Positions 9,789 to 19,338 of a DNA stretch of 64,000 nt are shown here, one piece after another. Source of the stretch: Prolixibacteraceae bacterium (GTDB taxonomy: Bacteria; Bacteroidota; Bacteroidia; Bacteroidales; Prolixibacteraceae); the NCBI GenBank assembly GCA_025210775.1, contig JAOARB010000013.1:248001-312000 (forward strand), given 5' to 3'. The position numbers and the translations under genes were made by a program. Position 1 is the first letter of the stretch; every line of letters begins with the position of its first letter. The notes below the pieces were generated by a model that worked only from the letters and a program-made list of their open reading frames with translations, was not told where the DNA came from and ran no database searches.

Positions 9789-11342
9789 TCATTTTCGCTT
9801 TGCAAAATAATCAAGACAATGTGCATGCATCTGCTTTTTTATCTTACGATAACTCTTTTGCTCGGCAACATTAATGGTCTCATTTGGATCTTTTTTGTAA
9901 TCATACAATTCCACCGCAGTAATATTCCTTTCACTAAAATTAGATGGAGTACGGTACATTCCATTTACCCAAACGACATAGCGATATCTTTTTGTTCTAA
10001 AGGCATATCCCTCGGCTTTTCCTCTTTGAAATTGACTCACCGCATAATCCTTAATAGATTTACTAGGCTTAGCCAATACTGACGTTAAACTTTTTCCATC
10101 CAAATGGGAAGGGATCGAAAGATTGGTAAGATCACACAATGTTGGGAAGATATCCAAGAACTCCGTTGGATTGGTACACACCCCACTATGTTTGCCATCT
10201 ACGATGATCATTGGACTACGTGTAGCTTGTTCAAAATTGGTATGTTTACACCATATACCATGATCACCTAAATGCCAACCATGGTCACCCCAAAGTACAA
10301 TAACAGTATTTTCTGTTAGTCCTAAAGAGTCAAGTTTATCCAATACTTTTCCTATCTGTGCATCAACATAAGAGATGGCAGCATAATATCCATGAATCAA
10401 CTCTTTCTGTTTTGCCACAGGAAGTAGGTCAGACTCTATATCAGAGAAAGATTCCAAAGGCGGTATATCGGTATATGAACGTATCTCACCAGAATTATGA
10501 TACGCCAGAAGTGGACCATTGACAGCAGCCTTTTGGTAAGGAGCCAAAGGCATTTGGTCACGATCATAAAGATCCCAATATTTCTTAGGTGCCACAAAAG
10601 GAAGGTGAGGTCTCTTAAATCCAACCCCTAAAAAGAAAGGTTCTTTCTTCTCTTTTAATTTATTTAATCGATCAATAGCAGATAAAGCCAAGACTCCATC
10701 TACATAGGCATTATCAGGAACATCGGCACATTCCGTTGTAGGCTTAACAAAAGAGATCGCATACTTGGTAATACCATAACCTTTCTTACCCATTGCAATG
10801 GCTTCATTGCGATACTTTTCTACTTTCTTTTTCGTTTCAGGCAATTGATAATAACCTAAAGCAGGATCCCCATATTTAGGATCATAATGATGATGGTCTC
10901 CTTCGAAAGCTGGATTTTCACTCCATGATTTCTTATCTTGGAATGCATCTACACTTCTTTTATCATATATTTTTCCAACACTGGTAGTATAGTAACCATT
11001 TTGTTTAAAATATTGAGGTAAGGTTAAAATATTAGGATTCATGTCCCTGATAAGGGTCTTTAAATCCCAAACCTTGGTTTTATCTGGCTGAACACCACAT
11101 AGCAGACTTGCTCTAGAGGGAGCAGACACCGCCTGTTGGCAATGGTTATTTTGGAACACCACTCCTCGTTTTGCCAAACGATCAATATTAGGTGTTTTCA
11201 CTAATTTATCACCATAACATCCTAAGATAGGTTTCATGTCATCCACCGCGATAAACAATACATTCTTTTTTTCTTGTGCTTGACTTAATAATGGCAGAGA
11301 AGCCATCATCAATGAAAAACATTTTTTTATAGATATATTCAT
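9789..11342 (-). CDS. Iduronate-2-sulfatase-like sulfatase with Ser in the formylglycine position
   Basis: This type I sulfatase has a short Sec signal (ending at about residue 22, SQAQ) and the iduronate-2-sulfatase-like pattern (NVLFIAVDDMKP, GCYGDK, GFKRPHLPF, GDHGWHLGDHGIW). The active-site motif is SAPSR: Ser73, codon TCT at 11124-11126, where nine other sulfatases in this window have Cys. Ser-type sulfatases exist and need an anaerobic radical-SAM maturase (anSME/AtsB type); no maturase gene is in this window. The rest of the protein is intact and full length (517 residues), so it is more likely a Ser-type enzyme than a pseudogene. Its start codon overlaps the stop of the preceding sulfatase by 4 bp (ATGA), which points to translational coupling. 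Confidence 0.87.
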   Translation of the reverse strand: MNISIKKCFSLMMASLPLLSQAQEKKNVLFIAVDDMKPILGCYGDKLVKTPNIDRLAKRGVVFQNNHCQQAVSAPSRASLLCGVQPDKTKVWDLKTLIRDMNPNILTLPQYFKQNGYYTTSVGKIYDKRSVDAFQDKKSWSENPAFEGDHHHYDPKYGDPALGYYQLPETKKKVEKYRNEAIAMGKKGYGITKYAISFVKPTTECADVPDNAYVDGVLALSAIDRLNKLKEKKEPFFLGVGFKRPHLPFVAPKKYWDLYDRDQMPLAPYQKAAVNGPLLAYHNSGEIRSYTDIPPLESFSDIESDLLPVAKQKELIHGYYAAISYVDAQIGKVLDKLDSLGLTENTVIVLWGDHGWHLGDHGIWCKHTNFEQATRSPMIIVDGKHSGVCTNPTEFLDIFPTLCDLTNLSIPSHLDGKSLTSVLAKPSKSIKDYAVSQFQRGKAEGYAFRTKRYRYVVWVNGMYRTPSNFSERNITAVELYDYKKDPNETINVAEQKSYRKIKKQMHAHCLDYFAKRK

Positions 11343-13042
11343 GGTATTCTTAACTTTTGTTCTTGACTCTGCTTATAGCCAATACGGATAGCTACAGTAT
11401 GCAGATAATCCCCTTTCTTTAGTCTTAAGGGTTTGTTATACAAATTCCAATATTTCCAATCGGACTTACTTTTTCCATCTATTGATACTTGCCAAGCAAT
11501 AGAAGCTCCTTCCGTATTACAATGAATATGATATAGTCCATTTACATCAGTTACTTCTGGTGTCATAGTGGTTGGTTGTTCCATATTAGGCCACATTTCA
11601 CGAACCATCTGTCCTTCTGCAATCAACCCCTTATCGTTTACACGTTTTTGCCAATAGGTAATCTTCTTATCCATCCTTTTAATAACCTCTCGGTATTTTG
11701 GCTGATCAGCAAGATTATTTAATTGATATGGATCCTGATGCACATCATAAAGCTCACATACGGGCTTATGGGTTCTAAAGAAAAGCTCTTGTTCTTTATT
11801 AAGCTCTCCATTATGGTGCATCTGAAGAAGGCGTCTCATCATATCCAGTTGCTTACGATAAGCAATATCCTTATAGTAAGACCAACTTGGGTGAAAATTC
11901 TTCACATATAAGAAGTTGGTATCCCTAACACACCGAACCATATCGTAATATTCGTCCATTCTATCTTTAGAACCATAAATCTCACGTCTTGGTTCATTTG
12001 CTTTATAAGCTCCCATAAACGCTTGCCCTTGCATATATTTAGGTGCAGAAATATGAGCCAATGAAAGCATCGTTGGAGCAAGGTCTACAAAAGATATCAA
12101 TTCAGAGTTGACAATTCCATGTTTCTTCTGATTTGGAAATCTAACTACCATTGGGACTTTAAGACCAGAGTCATAGATGGCTCTTTTTCCTCTCGGTAAA
12201 GGTCCTCCATGATCACTAAAAAAGAAAATGATGGTTTTCTCCAATAAACCATCTTCTTTTAACTGTTTTAAAATAGCCCCAACTTGTTGGTCCATCTCGG
12301 TAATATTTGAATATTTACGAGCCACATCCTGTCTTACCACAGAATCTTCTGGGAAATATGGAGGTAAAGCTATTTTATTGGCATCGACAAGAAGCGAATC
12401 ATTCTTTTTCTTCCATATCTGTGACTCATGACATACATTGAGATTAAAAACAGAAAAGAAAGGTTTGCCCTTAGGCCTATTACGCCAATGCGCATGAGTA
12501 TCATTCTCATCCCAGGCCGTAATAGGTGCAGCAAACTGATAATCCGTTTTGGCATTATTGGTACAATAATACCCGGCATTACGAAGGTATTCCGTAAAAC
12601 ATTTTACTTTTGAAGGGATCACAGCAGAATATTGTGGTACACTATTTCCCATAGGGTCAACAATTCCAGTATTGTGTTTATAGACACCATTAGAAATACC
12701 CATAATATCCTTTCCTGTTCTCATATTGTGTGTTCCTAAACTAACAGGATAAACACCTGTAATAATAGAAGAACGACTTGGGGCACAAACCCCAACAGTA
12801 GTAAATACATTTGTAAAACGCACTCCTTCAGAAGCCAATTGATCTATCACTGGAGTATTGGCAGCACTATCACCATAACAACCCAGATTAGGACTGATAT
12901 CTTCACAAGTTATCCATAAGATATTGGGGTGCTCTACTTTATCTATAGAAGAAGATTGGTCTACACTACACGAGTGTAAACCAATACTTCCTAGAAAAGC
13001 CCACATTAATTTTGATCTATAATCACATATAGACTTTTTCAT
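11339..13042 (-). CDS. Lipoprotein sulfatase, heparan N-sulfatase-like, with C-terminal add-on
   Basis: This is a type I sulfatase of the group resembling heparan N-sulfatase: NILWITCEDISPNLGCYGD, then CAPSR (Cys86) followed by SSIITGVYP and HNMRTG. E47-D48 replace the usual DD. The lipobox is LHSC (Cys25), predicting a membrane-anchored lipoprotein. After the sulfatase core (to about residue 475) there are about 90 residues with a beta-sandwich look (GLYHIHCNTEGASIAWQVS, then KPLRLKKGDYLHTVAIRIGY), similar to chitobiase C-terminal or Fn3-associated modules attached to marine sulfatases. It sits 6 bp after the upstream sulfatase and overlaps the next by 4 bp, so it is embedded in the operon. 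N-sulfatase activity is not implied; many members act on O-sulfate. Confidence 0.88.
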   Translation of the reverse strand: MKKSICDYRSKLMWAFLGSIGLHSCSVDQSSSIDKVEHPNILWITCEDISPNLGCYGDSAANTPVIDQLASEGVRFTNVFTTVGVCAPSRSSIITGVYPVSLGTHNMRTGKDIMGISNGVYKHNTGIVDPMGNSVPQYSAVIPSKVKCFTEYLRNAGYYCTNNAKTDYQFAAPITAWDENDTHAHWRNRPKGKPFFSVFNLNVCHESQIWKKKNDSLLVDANKIALPPYFPEDSVVRQDVARKYSNITEMDQQVGAILKQLKEDGLLEKTIIFFFSDHGGPLPRGKRAIYDSGLKVPMVVRFPNQKKHGIVNSELISFVDLAPTMLSLAHISAPKYMQGQAFMGAYKANEPRREIYGSKDRMDEYYDMVRCVRDTNFLYVKNFHPSWSYYKDIAYRKQLDMMRRLLQMHHNGELNKEQELFFRTHKPVCELYDVHQDPYQLNNLADQPKYREVIKRMDKKITYWQKRVNDKGLIAEGQMVREMWPNMEQPTTMTPEVTDVNGLYHIHCNTEGASIAWQVSIDGKSKSDWKYWNLYNKPLRLKKGDYLHTVAIRIGYKQSQEQKLRIP

Positions 13043-13048
13043 ATGTCA

Positions 13049-14485
13049 CTATTTTGCATTAACATATTGTCCTAATAGCTGCTTCATCTTCTTCACAACG
13101 CCTTTCATCTTAGGCTCGGCAACAATATTCACGTTTTCTGCTGGATCATTTTTATGATCATACAACATGGTGTTGACAACCTCACCTTTTTTATTTATCC
13201 ATTCCGTATAGATATAACGTTGGGTAATGGCAGACCATCCATCTCCCATCTTAGAATAAACAGCCTCTTTCCATTTCTTATTTGGATTTTTCAAAACAGG
13301 AACAAAACTCTTTCCTTCTAGGTGTGTTGGTGCAGGTATTTGTGCTAAATCACAAAAACTTGGATAGATATCAACCAATTCAACCAAAGAGTTTGTTTTT
13401 TGACCTTGATTCATACCAGGAGCCTTAACTATCATTGTCGTATTAAGTGCCATATTGAAATTACTATGTTTACACCACAATGAATGTTCTCCAAGCTGCC
13501 AACCATGGTCACCAATTAAACAAACTACTGTATTTTCTTCAAGACCTAAAGTTTTTAACTCATCTAAGACTCTTCCAACCATAGCATCCACGTAACTCAC
13601 ACATGCATAATAACCACGTATTACTTCTTTTGCTTTTTCATCACTTAAAGTTCCTTCTCTAGAAGGAATATCAGTATATGCTCTAAGCTCCCACCAGTTA
13701 TGTAAAGATTCTTTTGGTGCATTTTTAGGTGCATAATAATTATCTGGAATCTTAATTGAATTCTTAGGATATAAATCAAAATATTTCGCAGGAGCATTAA
13801 AAGGCAAATGAGGTTTGATAAATCCCACAGTCATAAAGAAGGACTTACCTGTCTTTTTAAACATCTTTAGTTTCGAAATCGCTCTAGAAGCAATCTTTCC
13901 ATCAAAATAATCCTCATCTCCAACATTACCAATCTCGTATGCAGTAGCTCTACCTTTGTTTTTACGACATAGAGCAATACTTGATTTATTTTGATAATCC
14001 CTCCATCCATCTGGATGTTCTTTTCTTTTCTCTCCATCGGTAGCATGCCAAGGACGTTCACTCCACCCATCTTCTCTATCGAAACGATGGTGATAAACTT
14101 TACCAAGACTAACAGTGTAATAACCATTGTCTTTAAAAGCTTTTTGTATAGGAACAATATTTGGTTCATCCTTTTCTACAGAACACTGATTGTTCACATA
14201 ACGAGTTGCATTGGGACGCATTCCACTTAAAAGACTTGCTCTTGAAGGACCACATACAGGGTAGTTACAGTAAGCCTTTTGGAACAATGTTCCTTCACTT
14301 GCTAATTTGTCAATGTTAGGTGATTTTATCTGGGATTGACCATAACATCCCAATTGTGGGCGAAGGTCGTCCACCATAATGAAAAGCACATTTTTCTTTT
14401 CATTTTTCTTAGCCTCAACATTACTCTTTGGAGAACAAGCTCCAAGAAGCGTCAAAGCTCCCATACATAACACCTTATTTTTCAT
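13049..14485 (-). CDS. Lipoprotein sulfatase, iduronate-2-sulfatase-like
   Basis: I place the start at the ATG at 14485 because the protein then opens MKNKVLCMGA and ends its signal in a proper lipobox (LGAC, Cys17). An in-frame ATG 57 bp upstream would add 19 hydrophilic residues and overlap the preceding gene. The sulfatase has DD at 39-40, the motif CGPSR with Cys78, GFIKPHLPF and GDHGWQLGEHSLW, all in the iduronate-2-sulfatase-like pattern. It is the third member of that group in this locus and is more divergent than the pair at 2275 and 9789. It is 23 bp from the upstream gene and 6 bp from the downstream gene, inside the operon. Confidence 0.88.
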   Translation of the reverse strand: MKNKVLCMGALTLLGACSPKSNVEAKKNEKKNVLFIMVDDLRPQLGCYGQSQIKSPNIDKLASEGTLFQKAYCNYPVCGPSRASLLSGMRPNATRYVNNQCSVEKDEPNIVPIQKAFKDNGYYTVSLGKVYHHRFDREDGWSERPWHATDGEKRKEHPDGWRDYQNKSSIALCRKNKGRATAYEIGNVGDEDYFDGKIASRAISKLKMFKKTGKSFFMTVGFIKPHLPFNAPAKYFDLYPKNSIKIPDNYYAPKNAPKESLHNWWELRAYTDIPSREGTLSDEKAKEVIRGYYACVSYVDAMVGRVLDELKTLGLEENTVVCLIGDHGWQLGEHSLWCKHSNFNMALNTTMIVKAPGMNQGQKTNSLVELVDIYPSFCDLAQIPAPTHLEGKSFVPVLKNPNKKWKEAVYSKMGDGWSAITQRYIYTEWINKKGEVVNTMLYDHKNDPAENVNIVAEPKMKGVVKKMKQLLGQYVNAK

Positions 14486-14508
14486 AGTTTTGTATTTAAT
14501 ACTATTGT

Positions 14509-16002
14509 TTAATATTGGTTTTCGTGACGATAATCTCCCCAACGATATTTGACAGTTCTCTTTAAAGGAATATTCATTCCATCGGTCTTCTCTAACCAGT
14601 CATATAGTTCGTTAGCAAGTTTTTTAGTGATTTTTTGATATTCAGGCTTATCAATAAGGTTATACATCTCATCAGGATCATTCTTAATATCATAAAGCTC
14701 GTTACGATCCCATACTCCTTGATAACGTATATACTTATATTGATCTGTTCGAACACCAAACACAGTAGGTGTCATTGGGAAATCATACTCCCAGTAATAC
14801 TCATAAAAGATACGATCTCTCCAATTGCTGTCATCGCCTTTCAGTAGGCGAACAAAAGAGTGACCAGGCATATATTTTGGTTTCTCTAATCCTGCCATAG
14901 AAAGTATTGTTGGCGCTAGATCAATATTCTGAACCATCTTTTCTACCTTCTGATTTCCATCGAAAAGTTCAGGACAACGAGCCAGAAGAGGAACTTTCAC
15001 CGACTCTTCATAAAAATGACGTTTATCGATTAATCCATGTTCTCCCCAACTAAATCCATTATCTCCCATATAAATCACCAAAGTAGATTCATCAAGACCA
15101 TGTTTTTTCAGATAATCCATTACAGTACCAATACTTTCATCCACCCCTAGAAGTGTTTCACAATATTTCTGTACCATCTCATTAAAATCTGCATTTCCAT
15201 GATACATATAATCGACTCCATGCCAACTAATTCGTTGTTGTTTAACCCATTCTGGCCATTTCAGGTCTCTATATTCCCCATTTTTAGTTTGATCAAATGT
15301 AGGAGGTAAAGTAATCTTCTTTCCCTTATAACGATCTCTATGTCTTTTGGCTGGTTGGAACTCAGCATGAACAGCTTTATGAGAAAGATACATAAAGAAC
15401 GGTTTATCTTTATCTCTGTTCTCTAACCAATCAATTGCATGTTCGGTAAGTAGATCAGTAATATATGTAGAATCCTTATATTGAATGCGTTTACCATCAA
15501 TATTCAGCTCTGGATTATAATAAACTCCTTGTCCTTTGAAACTTTCCCAATGATCAAAGCCCGGTTGTGGACTATCCCCATGGTCCCCCATATGCCATTT
15601 ACCAAGGAATGCTGTTTGGTATCCAGCTTTCTGAAGATATTGTGGGAAATAGACAAGATTCCCTGGATCAGGAGCATAATTATCTACAATGGTATGACAA
15701 TGTGAAAATTGTCCAGTTAGAATAGATGCCCTACTAGGAGAACACAAAGATGTCGTAACAAAAGCATTCTTAAAATAGGCACCTTCATTGGCTAACTTAT
15801 CCATATTAGGAGTTTCCAACCAAGGCACTTTTCCTGTAAATCCCATATAATCATAACGATGGTCATCCGTTAGAATAAAGATCACATTACGAGGCTTCTG
15901 TTTTTTTATTTTCTTTAGCTTAGGTAGGCGCTGAGCTTGTGCTGCAAAACTGCAACACAAGCTTAGACCTAAACCCGTAACAACTGTTTTAAGTATGTTC
16001 AT
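14509..16002 (-). CDS. S1-family sulfatase, N-acetylglucosamine-6-sulfatase-like
   Basis: This is a secreted type I sulfatase with a Sec signal ending at about residue 24 (AAQAQ). DD at 46-47 is followed by HRYDYMG, a pattern common in GlcNAc-6-sulfatase and mucin-desulfating enzymes. The active-site motif is CSPSR with Cys87 and ILTGQFSH. It continues with FLGKWHMGD, then MGDNGFSWGEHGLIDKRHFYEES and a C-terminal subdomain with ELYDIKNDPDEMYNL. A basic stretch (LPKLKKIKKQKPR) follows the signal. It is 40 bp from the upstream sulfatase and 23 bp from the downstream one, so it is cotranscribed. The 6-O-sulfatase guess comes from resemblance only. Confidence 0.88.
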   Translation of the reverse strand: MNILKTVVTGLGLSLCCSFAAQAQRLPKLKKIKKQKPRNVIFILTDDHRYDYMGFTGKVPWLETPNMDKLANEGAYFKNAFVTTSLCSPSRASILTGQFSHCHTIVDNYAPDPGNLVYFPQYLQKAGYQTAFLGKWHMGDHGDSPQPGFDHWESFKGQGVYYNPELNIDGKRIQYKDSTYITDLLTEHAIDWLENRDKDKPFFMYLSHKAVHAEFQPAKRHRDRYKGKKITLPPTFDQTKNGEYRDLKWPEWVKQQRISWHGVDYMYHGNADFNEMVQKYCETLLGVDESIGTVMDYLKKHGLDESTLVIYMGDNGFSWGEHGLIDKRHFYEESVKVPLLARCPELFDGNQKVEKMVQNIDLAPTILSMAGLEKPKYMPGHSFVRLLKGDDSNWRDRIFYEYYWEYDFPMTPTVFGVRTDQYKYIRYQGVWDRNELYDIKNDPDEMYNLIDKPEYQKITKKLANELYDWLEKTDGMNIPLKRTVKYRWGDYRHENQY

Positions 16003-16042
16003 TGGTTCAGTTTTTTGAATTCAGTAAAAAAGGTTGAAAGGA

Positions 16043-17527
16043 TTATTTCTTCTTATGATCCTTCTTCTTATGATTCTTTTTCTTTCCTTTTTTCTTATCT
16101 TTCTTCACCTTCTTAAAAGCATTAATATCTTTTTTCCATTGGTGAAGCTCATCCAACATCTCTTGTTTCTTTTTAGGCATTTCATCACTTAGATTATGTG
16201 ACTCTGAAATATCTTTTTTGATGTTATACAATTCGACTCTTCCTTGATCAAAGAATTCTAACAATTTGTAATCCCCTTTTCTTATGGCACTACAATTAGA
16301 GTCTCCTGTAGAATGTGGACGACCTGTAGGTGAATGCCAGAAGATCGCTCTATTAGGATTTGGGTTCTTTTTCGATTTTAATGCCCAAACAAAACTTTTC
16401 CCATCAAGGTGTGCTTCTGGATGAAGAGGTAAGTTTGCCATTTCTAACATTGTTGGAAAAAAATCAGAACCTGTAATTACAGCATCATTCTCCGTACCAG
16501 CCTTGGTAACACCTGGCCAACGAACAATCATTGGTTCTCGTATACCTCCCTCATAAAGGTGTCCTTTACCAGCCTTTAAAGGAGTATTGGTAGTTGCAAG
16601 TTGTCTATTATTGGTCCCTCTATTGGACAATCCTCCATTATCCGAGAAAAGAATAATAATGGTATTTTCATATTCTCCAAGATCTTTTAAGGTTTGAACC
16701 AAACGTCCAAGACTCTCGTCCATACTATAGATCATTGCAGCATAAAGAGCATTATCTTGGCGCATTTTACGTTGTCCTGTTCCTTCATTAATATACTCAG
16801 GACCATCATAATGCATTGTCTTTAGTTTCTTACGGAACTTCTGAATATATTCTTTCTTTGCCTGAAAAGGAGTGTGAACAGCATAATGTGAAACATATGC
16901 CAAGAAAGGTTTATTTGGTGTTTCCTTATGTTGTTTCTTTAGGTACTTAATTGTCTCTTCAGTCAATCGATCAGTCAAGTACTCTCCTTCTACCCCATCC
17001 TCTAATCCATGGATCGGACGTTCTTTCGACTTCTTCCCTTCATTATATGGATAAAAGTATGATATTGGTGCTCCAGCATGCCCTCCTCCAATATTCACAT
17101 CAAAGCCTTGATCTTGCGGGTAGCTTTCATTAGAAGCCAAATGCCATTTACCAGTGAAGAATGTAGAATAACCTGCTTTCTGAAAAGGAACAGCAAGAGT
17201 TGTCTCTCCTCCTTTTAATTGTTTTGTATTAGATCCAGGAACCCAATCTCTTGCAGGATATTTACCAGTAATTATGGAATATCTTGAAGGCAAACATCTA
17301 GGATGACTAACATAGGCATTATTGAATCGTACCCCCTCTTGGGCCAACTTATCAATATTCGGCGTCTCATAAAACTTAGACCCTTGATACCCCGTATCGG
17401 TCCATCCCATATCATCAACCAAGAAGTATAAGATATTTGGCTGCTGTTTCTTTTTAGCCATGGCACCAGTAGTACCCAACAATGCCAAGCCTAAGCAAGA
17501 CAATGATTTTAATTTGCTTTTAAACAT
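16043..17527 (-). CDS. S1-family sulfatase with lysine-rich C-terminal tail
   Basis: I choose the ATG at 17527, giving MFKSKLKSLS and a Sec signal ending TGAMA; an in-frame ATG 57 bp upstream would precede the signal with charged residues. The enzyme resembles the arylsulfatase A group: DD at 38-39, GWTDTGYQGSKFYETPNID, motif CLPSR with Cys78, FSDNGGLSNRGTN, and KAGKGHLYEGGIREP. The last 25 or so residues are almost all Lys, His, Gly and Asp (repeats of KKK, NHKKK, DHKKK). Such a polycation could hold the enzyme to sulfated glycan or the cell surface, which is inference. It is the first of the five serial sulfatases and follows the surface glycan-binding protein gene after 175 bp. Confidence 0.88.
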   Translation of the reverse strand: MFKSKLKSLSCLGLALLGTTGAMAKKKQQPNILYFLVDDMGWTDTGYQGSKFYETPNIDKLAQEGVRFNNAYVSHPRCLPSRYSIITGKYPARDWVPGSNTKQLKGGETTLAVPFQKAGYSTFFTGKWHLASNESYPQDQGFDVNIGGGHAGAPISYFYPYNEGKKSKERPIHGLEDGVEGEYLTDRLTEETIKYLKKQHKETPNKPFLAYVSHYAVHTPFQAKKEYIQKFRKKLKTMHYDGPEYINEGTGQRKMRQDNALYAAMIYSMDESLGRLVQTLKDLGEYENTIIILFSDNGGLSNRGTNNRQLATTNTPLKAGKGHLYEGGIREPMIVRWPGVTKAGTENDAVITGSDFFPTMLEMANLPLHPEAHLDGKSFVWALKSKKNPNPNRAIFWHSPTGRPHSTGDSNCSAIRKGDYKLLEFFDQGRVELYNIKKDISESHNLSDEMPKKKQEMLDELHQWKKDINAFKKVKKDKKKGKKKNHKKKDHKKK

Positions 17528-17702
17528 ATCTCTAAAAATTATTCTTAAATCCACATTTTTATCTATCCTCGACAAAAAAGCCATCTTATGGAAAGAGAGT
17601 AGGCATGAAATAGAACAAGGAGAAGAGAATATACTCTTATACCCATACTTCCCCTTGAATCATTATATTTTATTGGTTTTTTGTGAACCTTAGACCTCCT
17701 TC

Positions 17703-19313
17703 TTAAGAAAAAACAGGTGTACTCTTTTTCATCACTTGGATTCTTACACCATTGTAAGAACCACGAGTAAAACCTGTTGCAGGAGTAGTCGAAGTCACTT
17801 TCCATTGAAGATATAGTTTCTCTTGAGCAGGATCAGAAATCTCGAATTCAGTTTCTATTGTTTTAAAACCAGTTTTATAGTTATTTACAGCCCATTGATC
17901 ACTGTTTGCACCAATTAGCAAATTCCATTGGTCAGCGACAAAATTTGCATTATCAACCAATTCTATACGATCATAACCATAGAAGAATTCACGTTGAACA
18001 TTATCTCCTTGGATTTTTGCAACAGAAGTTTCATCGAAAGCAACTTTCATCTTACGAAAAGAACCATCCATAGGAACTTCTCGAACCAATGATGCATCAA
18101 TTGAAATTGTTTTACCGAAATTATATGACAATCCGTAAGCCAAAAATCCGGTAGTAGGATCTGCAATATGTTTGTACGACACAAACTCAATAGCAGTACT
18201 ATTCAACATCACTGTTTCATAATATGAGAACTGATCGTTTACGGCTCTTGCTTCTTTATCGGCATAAGCAGAAACATCAAGATCATCAAATGCAATCTGC
18301 TCCCAACTATTGGCTACTTGAATAGTAAAAAGATTTGGGTAATTTACTTCAAAACCAGACTCATCAGTCACAGTAATACCCACATTGTGATTTCCTTCTG
18401 CTAAATTGCTATCTTCTGCTAATGTTATATTACCTGTTGTAGCATTAATAGAAAGACCATTTACACTATTATTATCTAAAGCAAAAGAAAGACCTGTTCC
18501 TAAATCATCAACACCACCTGCTACAGAAGCAGTAAATCCACTCCATGAAGAGATAGAGACAGAAGAAAATTGTGTACTATTGTTAGTATAATAAAGCTGA
18601 GGTTTTTCTCCTACCTGAATCTGAAGTGTATTGTTAAAATTCTTTGTCCCTTGATTTGTAACCACTCTTACAGATAGATCATGTGCACCTGCAGGTACAT
18701 TTTTCGAAACCTTACTGATAGCACCAGTTTCACTATTAATTTCAATTCCTTCAGGAGCTTCCGTCAATGTATAATTTTCAACAACCAAATTTTCATCATC
18801 TGAAGTCACTGTTACCGTCGCAAATTCACCCATTTGACCGAAAGCAACACTTATAGGATTTGTAGAATAAGCAATCGTAAAAGGAAGCTCTATAATTTCA
18901 ATAGAAGCAATATTATCGAAAGTAACTGTTCCCCCAAGGTAATGGACTCCTACTGAGATATTATATATCCCTAGAGCCAATTCCGAGGCACTAATTTTAT
19001 TGGTAGATTTAATAGATATTCTACCTGTCTTTTCATCAATTGTAAACAGATCTTTTTTAGCCAAAAGATCTTCTCCAGATTCAGTAGTAATTGCAGATAT
19101 ATAGAATGTATAGCTACCAACAGTAGATTCAATATCTGCTACTTCTGTTGCCACTTCATCTTTAGGACCAGAAACAACAGTAGCATATTTATTTAATACT
19201 GGAGTAGGAATATCTTTTTCAATAATAGAAAGGTCTTCTTTGTTGTCACAGCCAGTCAATGCTAAGGCAAACAACACAACTGCCAAACGATAGAATGAGA
19301 TTAATTTCTTCAT
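17703..19313 (-). CDS. Surface glycan-binding lipoprotein (SusE/SGBP position) with Ig/cadherin-like repeats
   Basis: The start at 19313 gives MKKLISFYRL and a lipobox LTGC at the end of the signal; the longer frame adds 18 residues without a signal character. Right after the lipid-anchored Cys comes DNKEDL, resembling the Bacteroidota lipoprotein export signal (acidic residues around a Lys), which predicts surface exposure. The body has three or four repeats of about 90-100 residues of the type LTEAPEGIEINSETGAISKV and VNGLSINATTGNITL, typical of cadherin-like/Ig modules. The C-terminal 200 residues (from about WEQIAFDDLD) form a separate domain and are probably the glycan-binding end. It follows SusD in the operon, the usual place for a surface glycan-binding protein. 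The ligand is unknown. Confidence 0.8.
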   Translation of the reverse strand: MKKLISFYRLAVVLFALALTGCDNKEDLSIIEKDIPTPVLNKYATVVSGPKDEVATEVADIESTVGSYTFYISAITTESGEDLLAKKDLFTIDEKTGRISIKSTNKISASELALGIYNISVGVHYLGGTVTFDNIASIEIIELPFTIAYSTNPISVAFGQMGEFATVTVTSDDENLVVENYTLTEAPEGIEINSETGAISKVSKNVPAGAHDLSVRVVTNQGTKNFNNTLQIQVGEKPQLYYTNNSTQFSSVSISSWSGFTASVAGGVDDLGTGLSFALDNNSVNGLSINATTGNITLAEDSNLAEGNHNVGITVTDESGFEVNYPNLFTIQVANSWEQIAFDDLDVSAYADKEARAVNDQFSYYETVMLNSTAIEFVSYKHIADPTTGFLAYGLSYNFGKTISIDASLVREVPMDGSFRKMKVAFDETSVAKIQGDNVQREFFYGYDRIELVDNANFVADQWNLLIGANSDQWAVNNYKTGFKTIETEFEISDPAQEKLYLQWKVTSTTPATGFTRGSYNGVRIQVMKKSTPVFS

Positions 19314-19338
19314 CTTTTCGTATTTTATGTTAGTTAAG

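Noticed and set aside
9756..10082. 108-codon open frame on the plus strand
   Set aside because: Antisense to the Ser-type sulfatase, hydrophobic and low-complexity, with no recognisable domain.
9789..11342. Pseudogene call for the Ser-type sulfatase
   Set aside because: The frame is intact and all other conserved residues are present; Ser-type sulfatases are a known class.
13049..14542. Longer start for this sulfatase (ATG at 14542)
   Set aside because: It would overlap the preceding gene and put 19 polar residues before an otherwise good lipoprotein signal; 14485 fits better.
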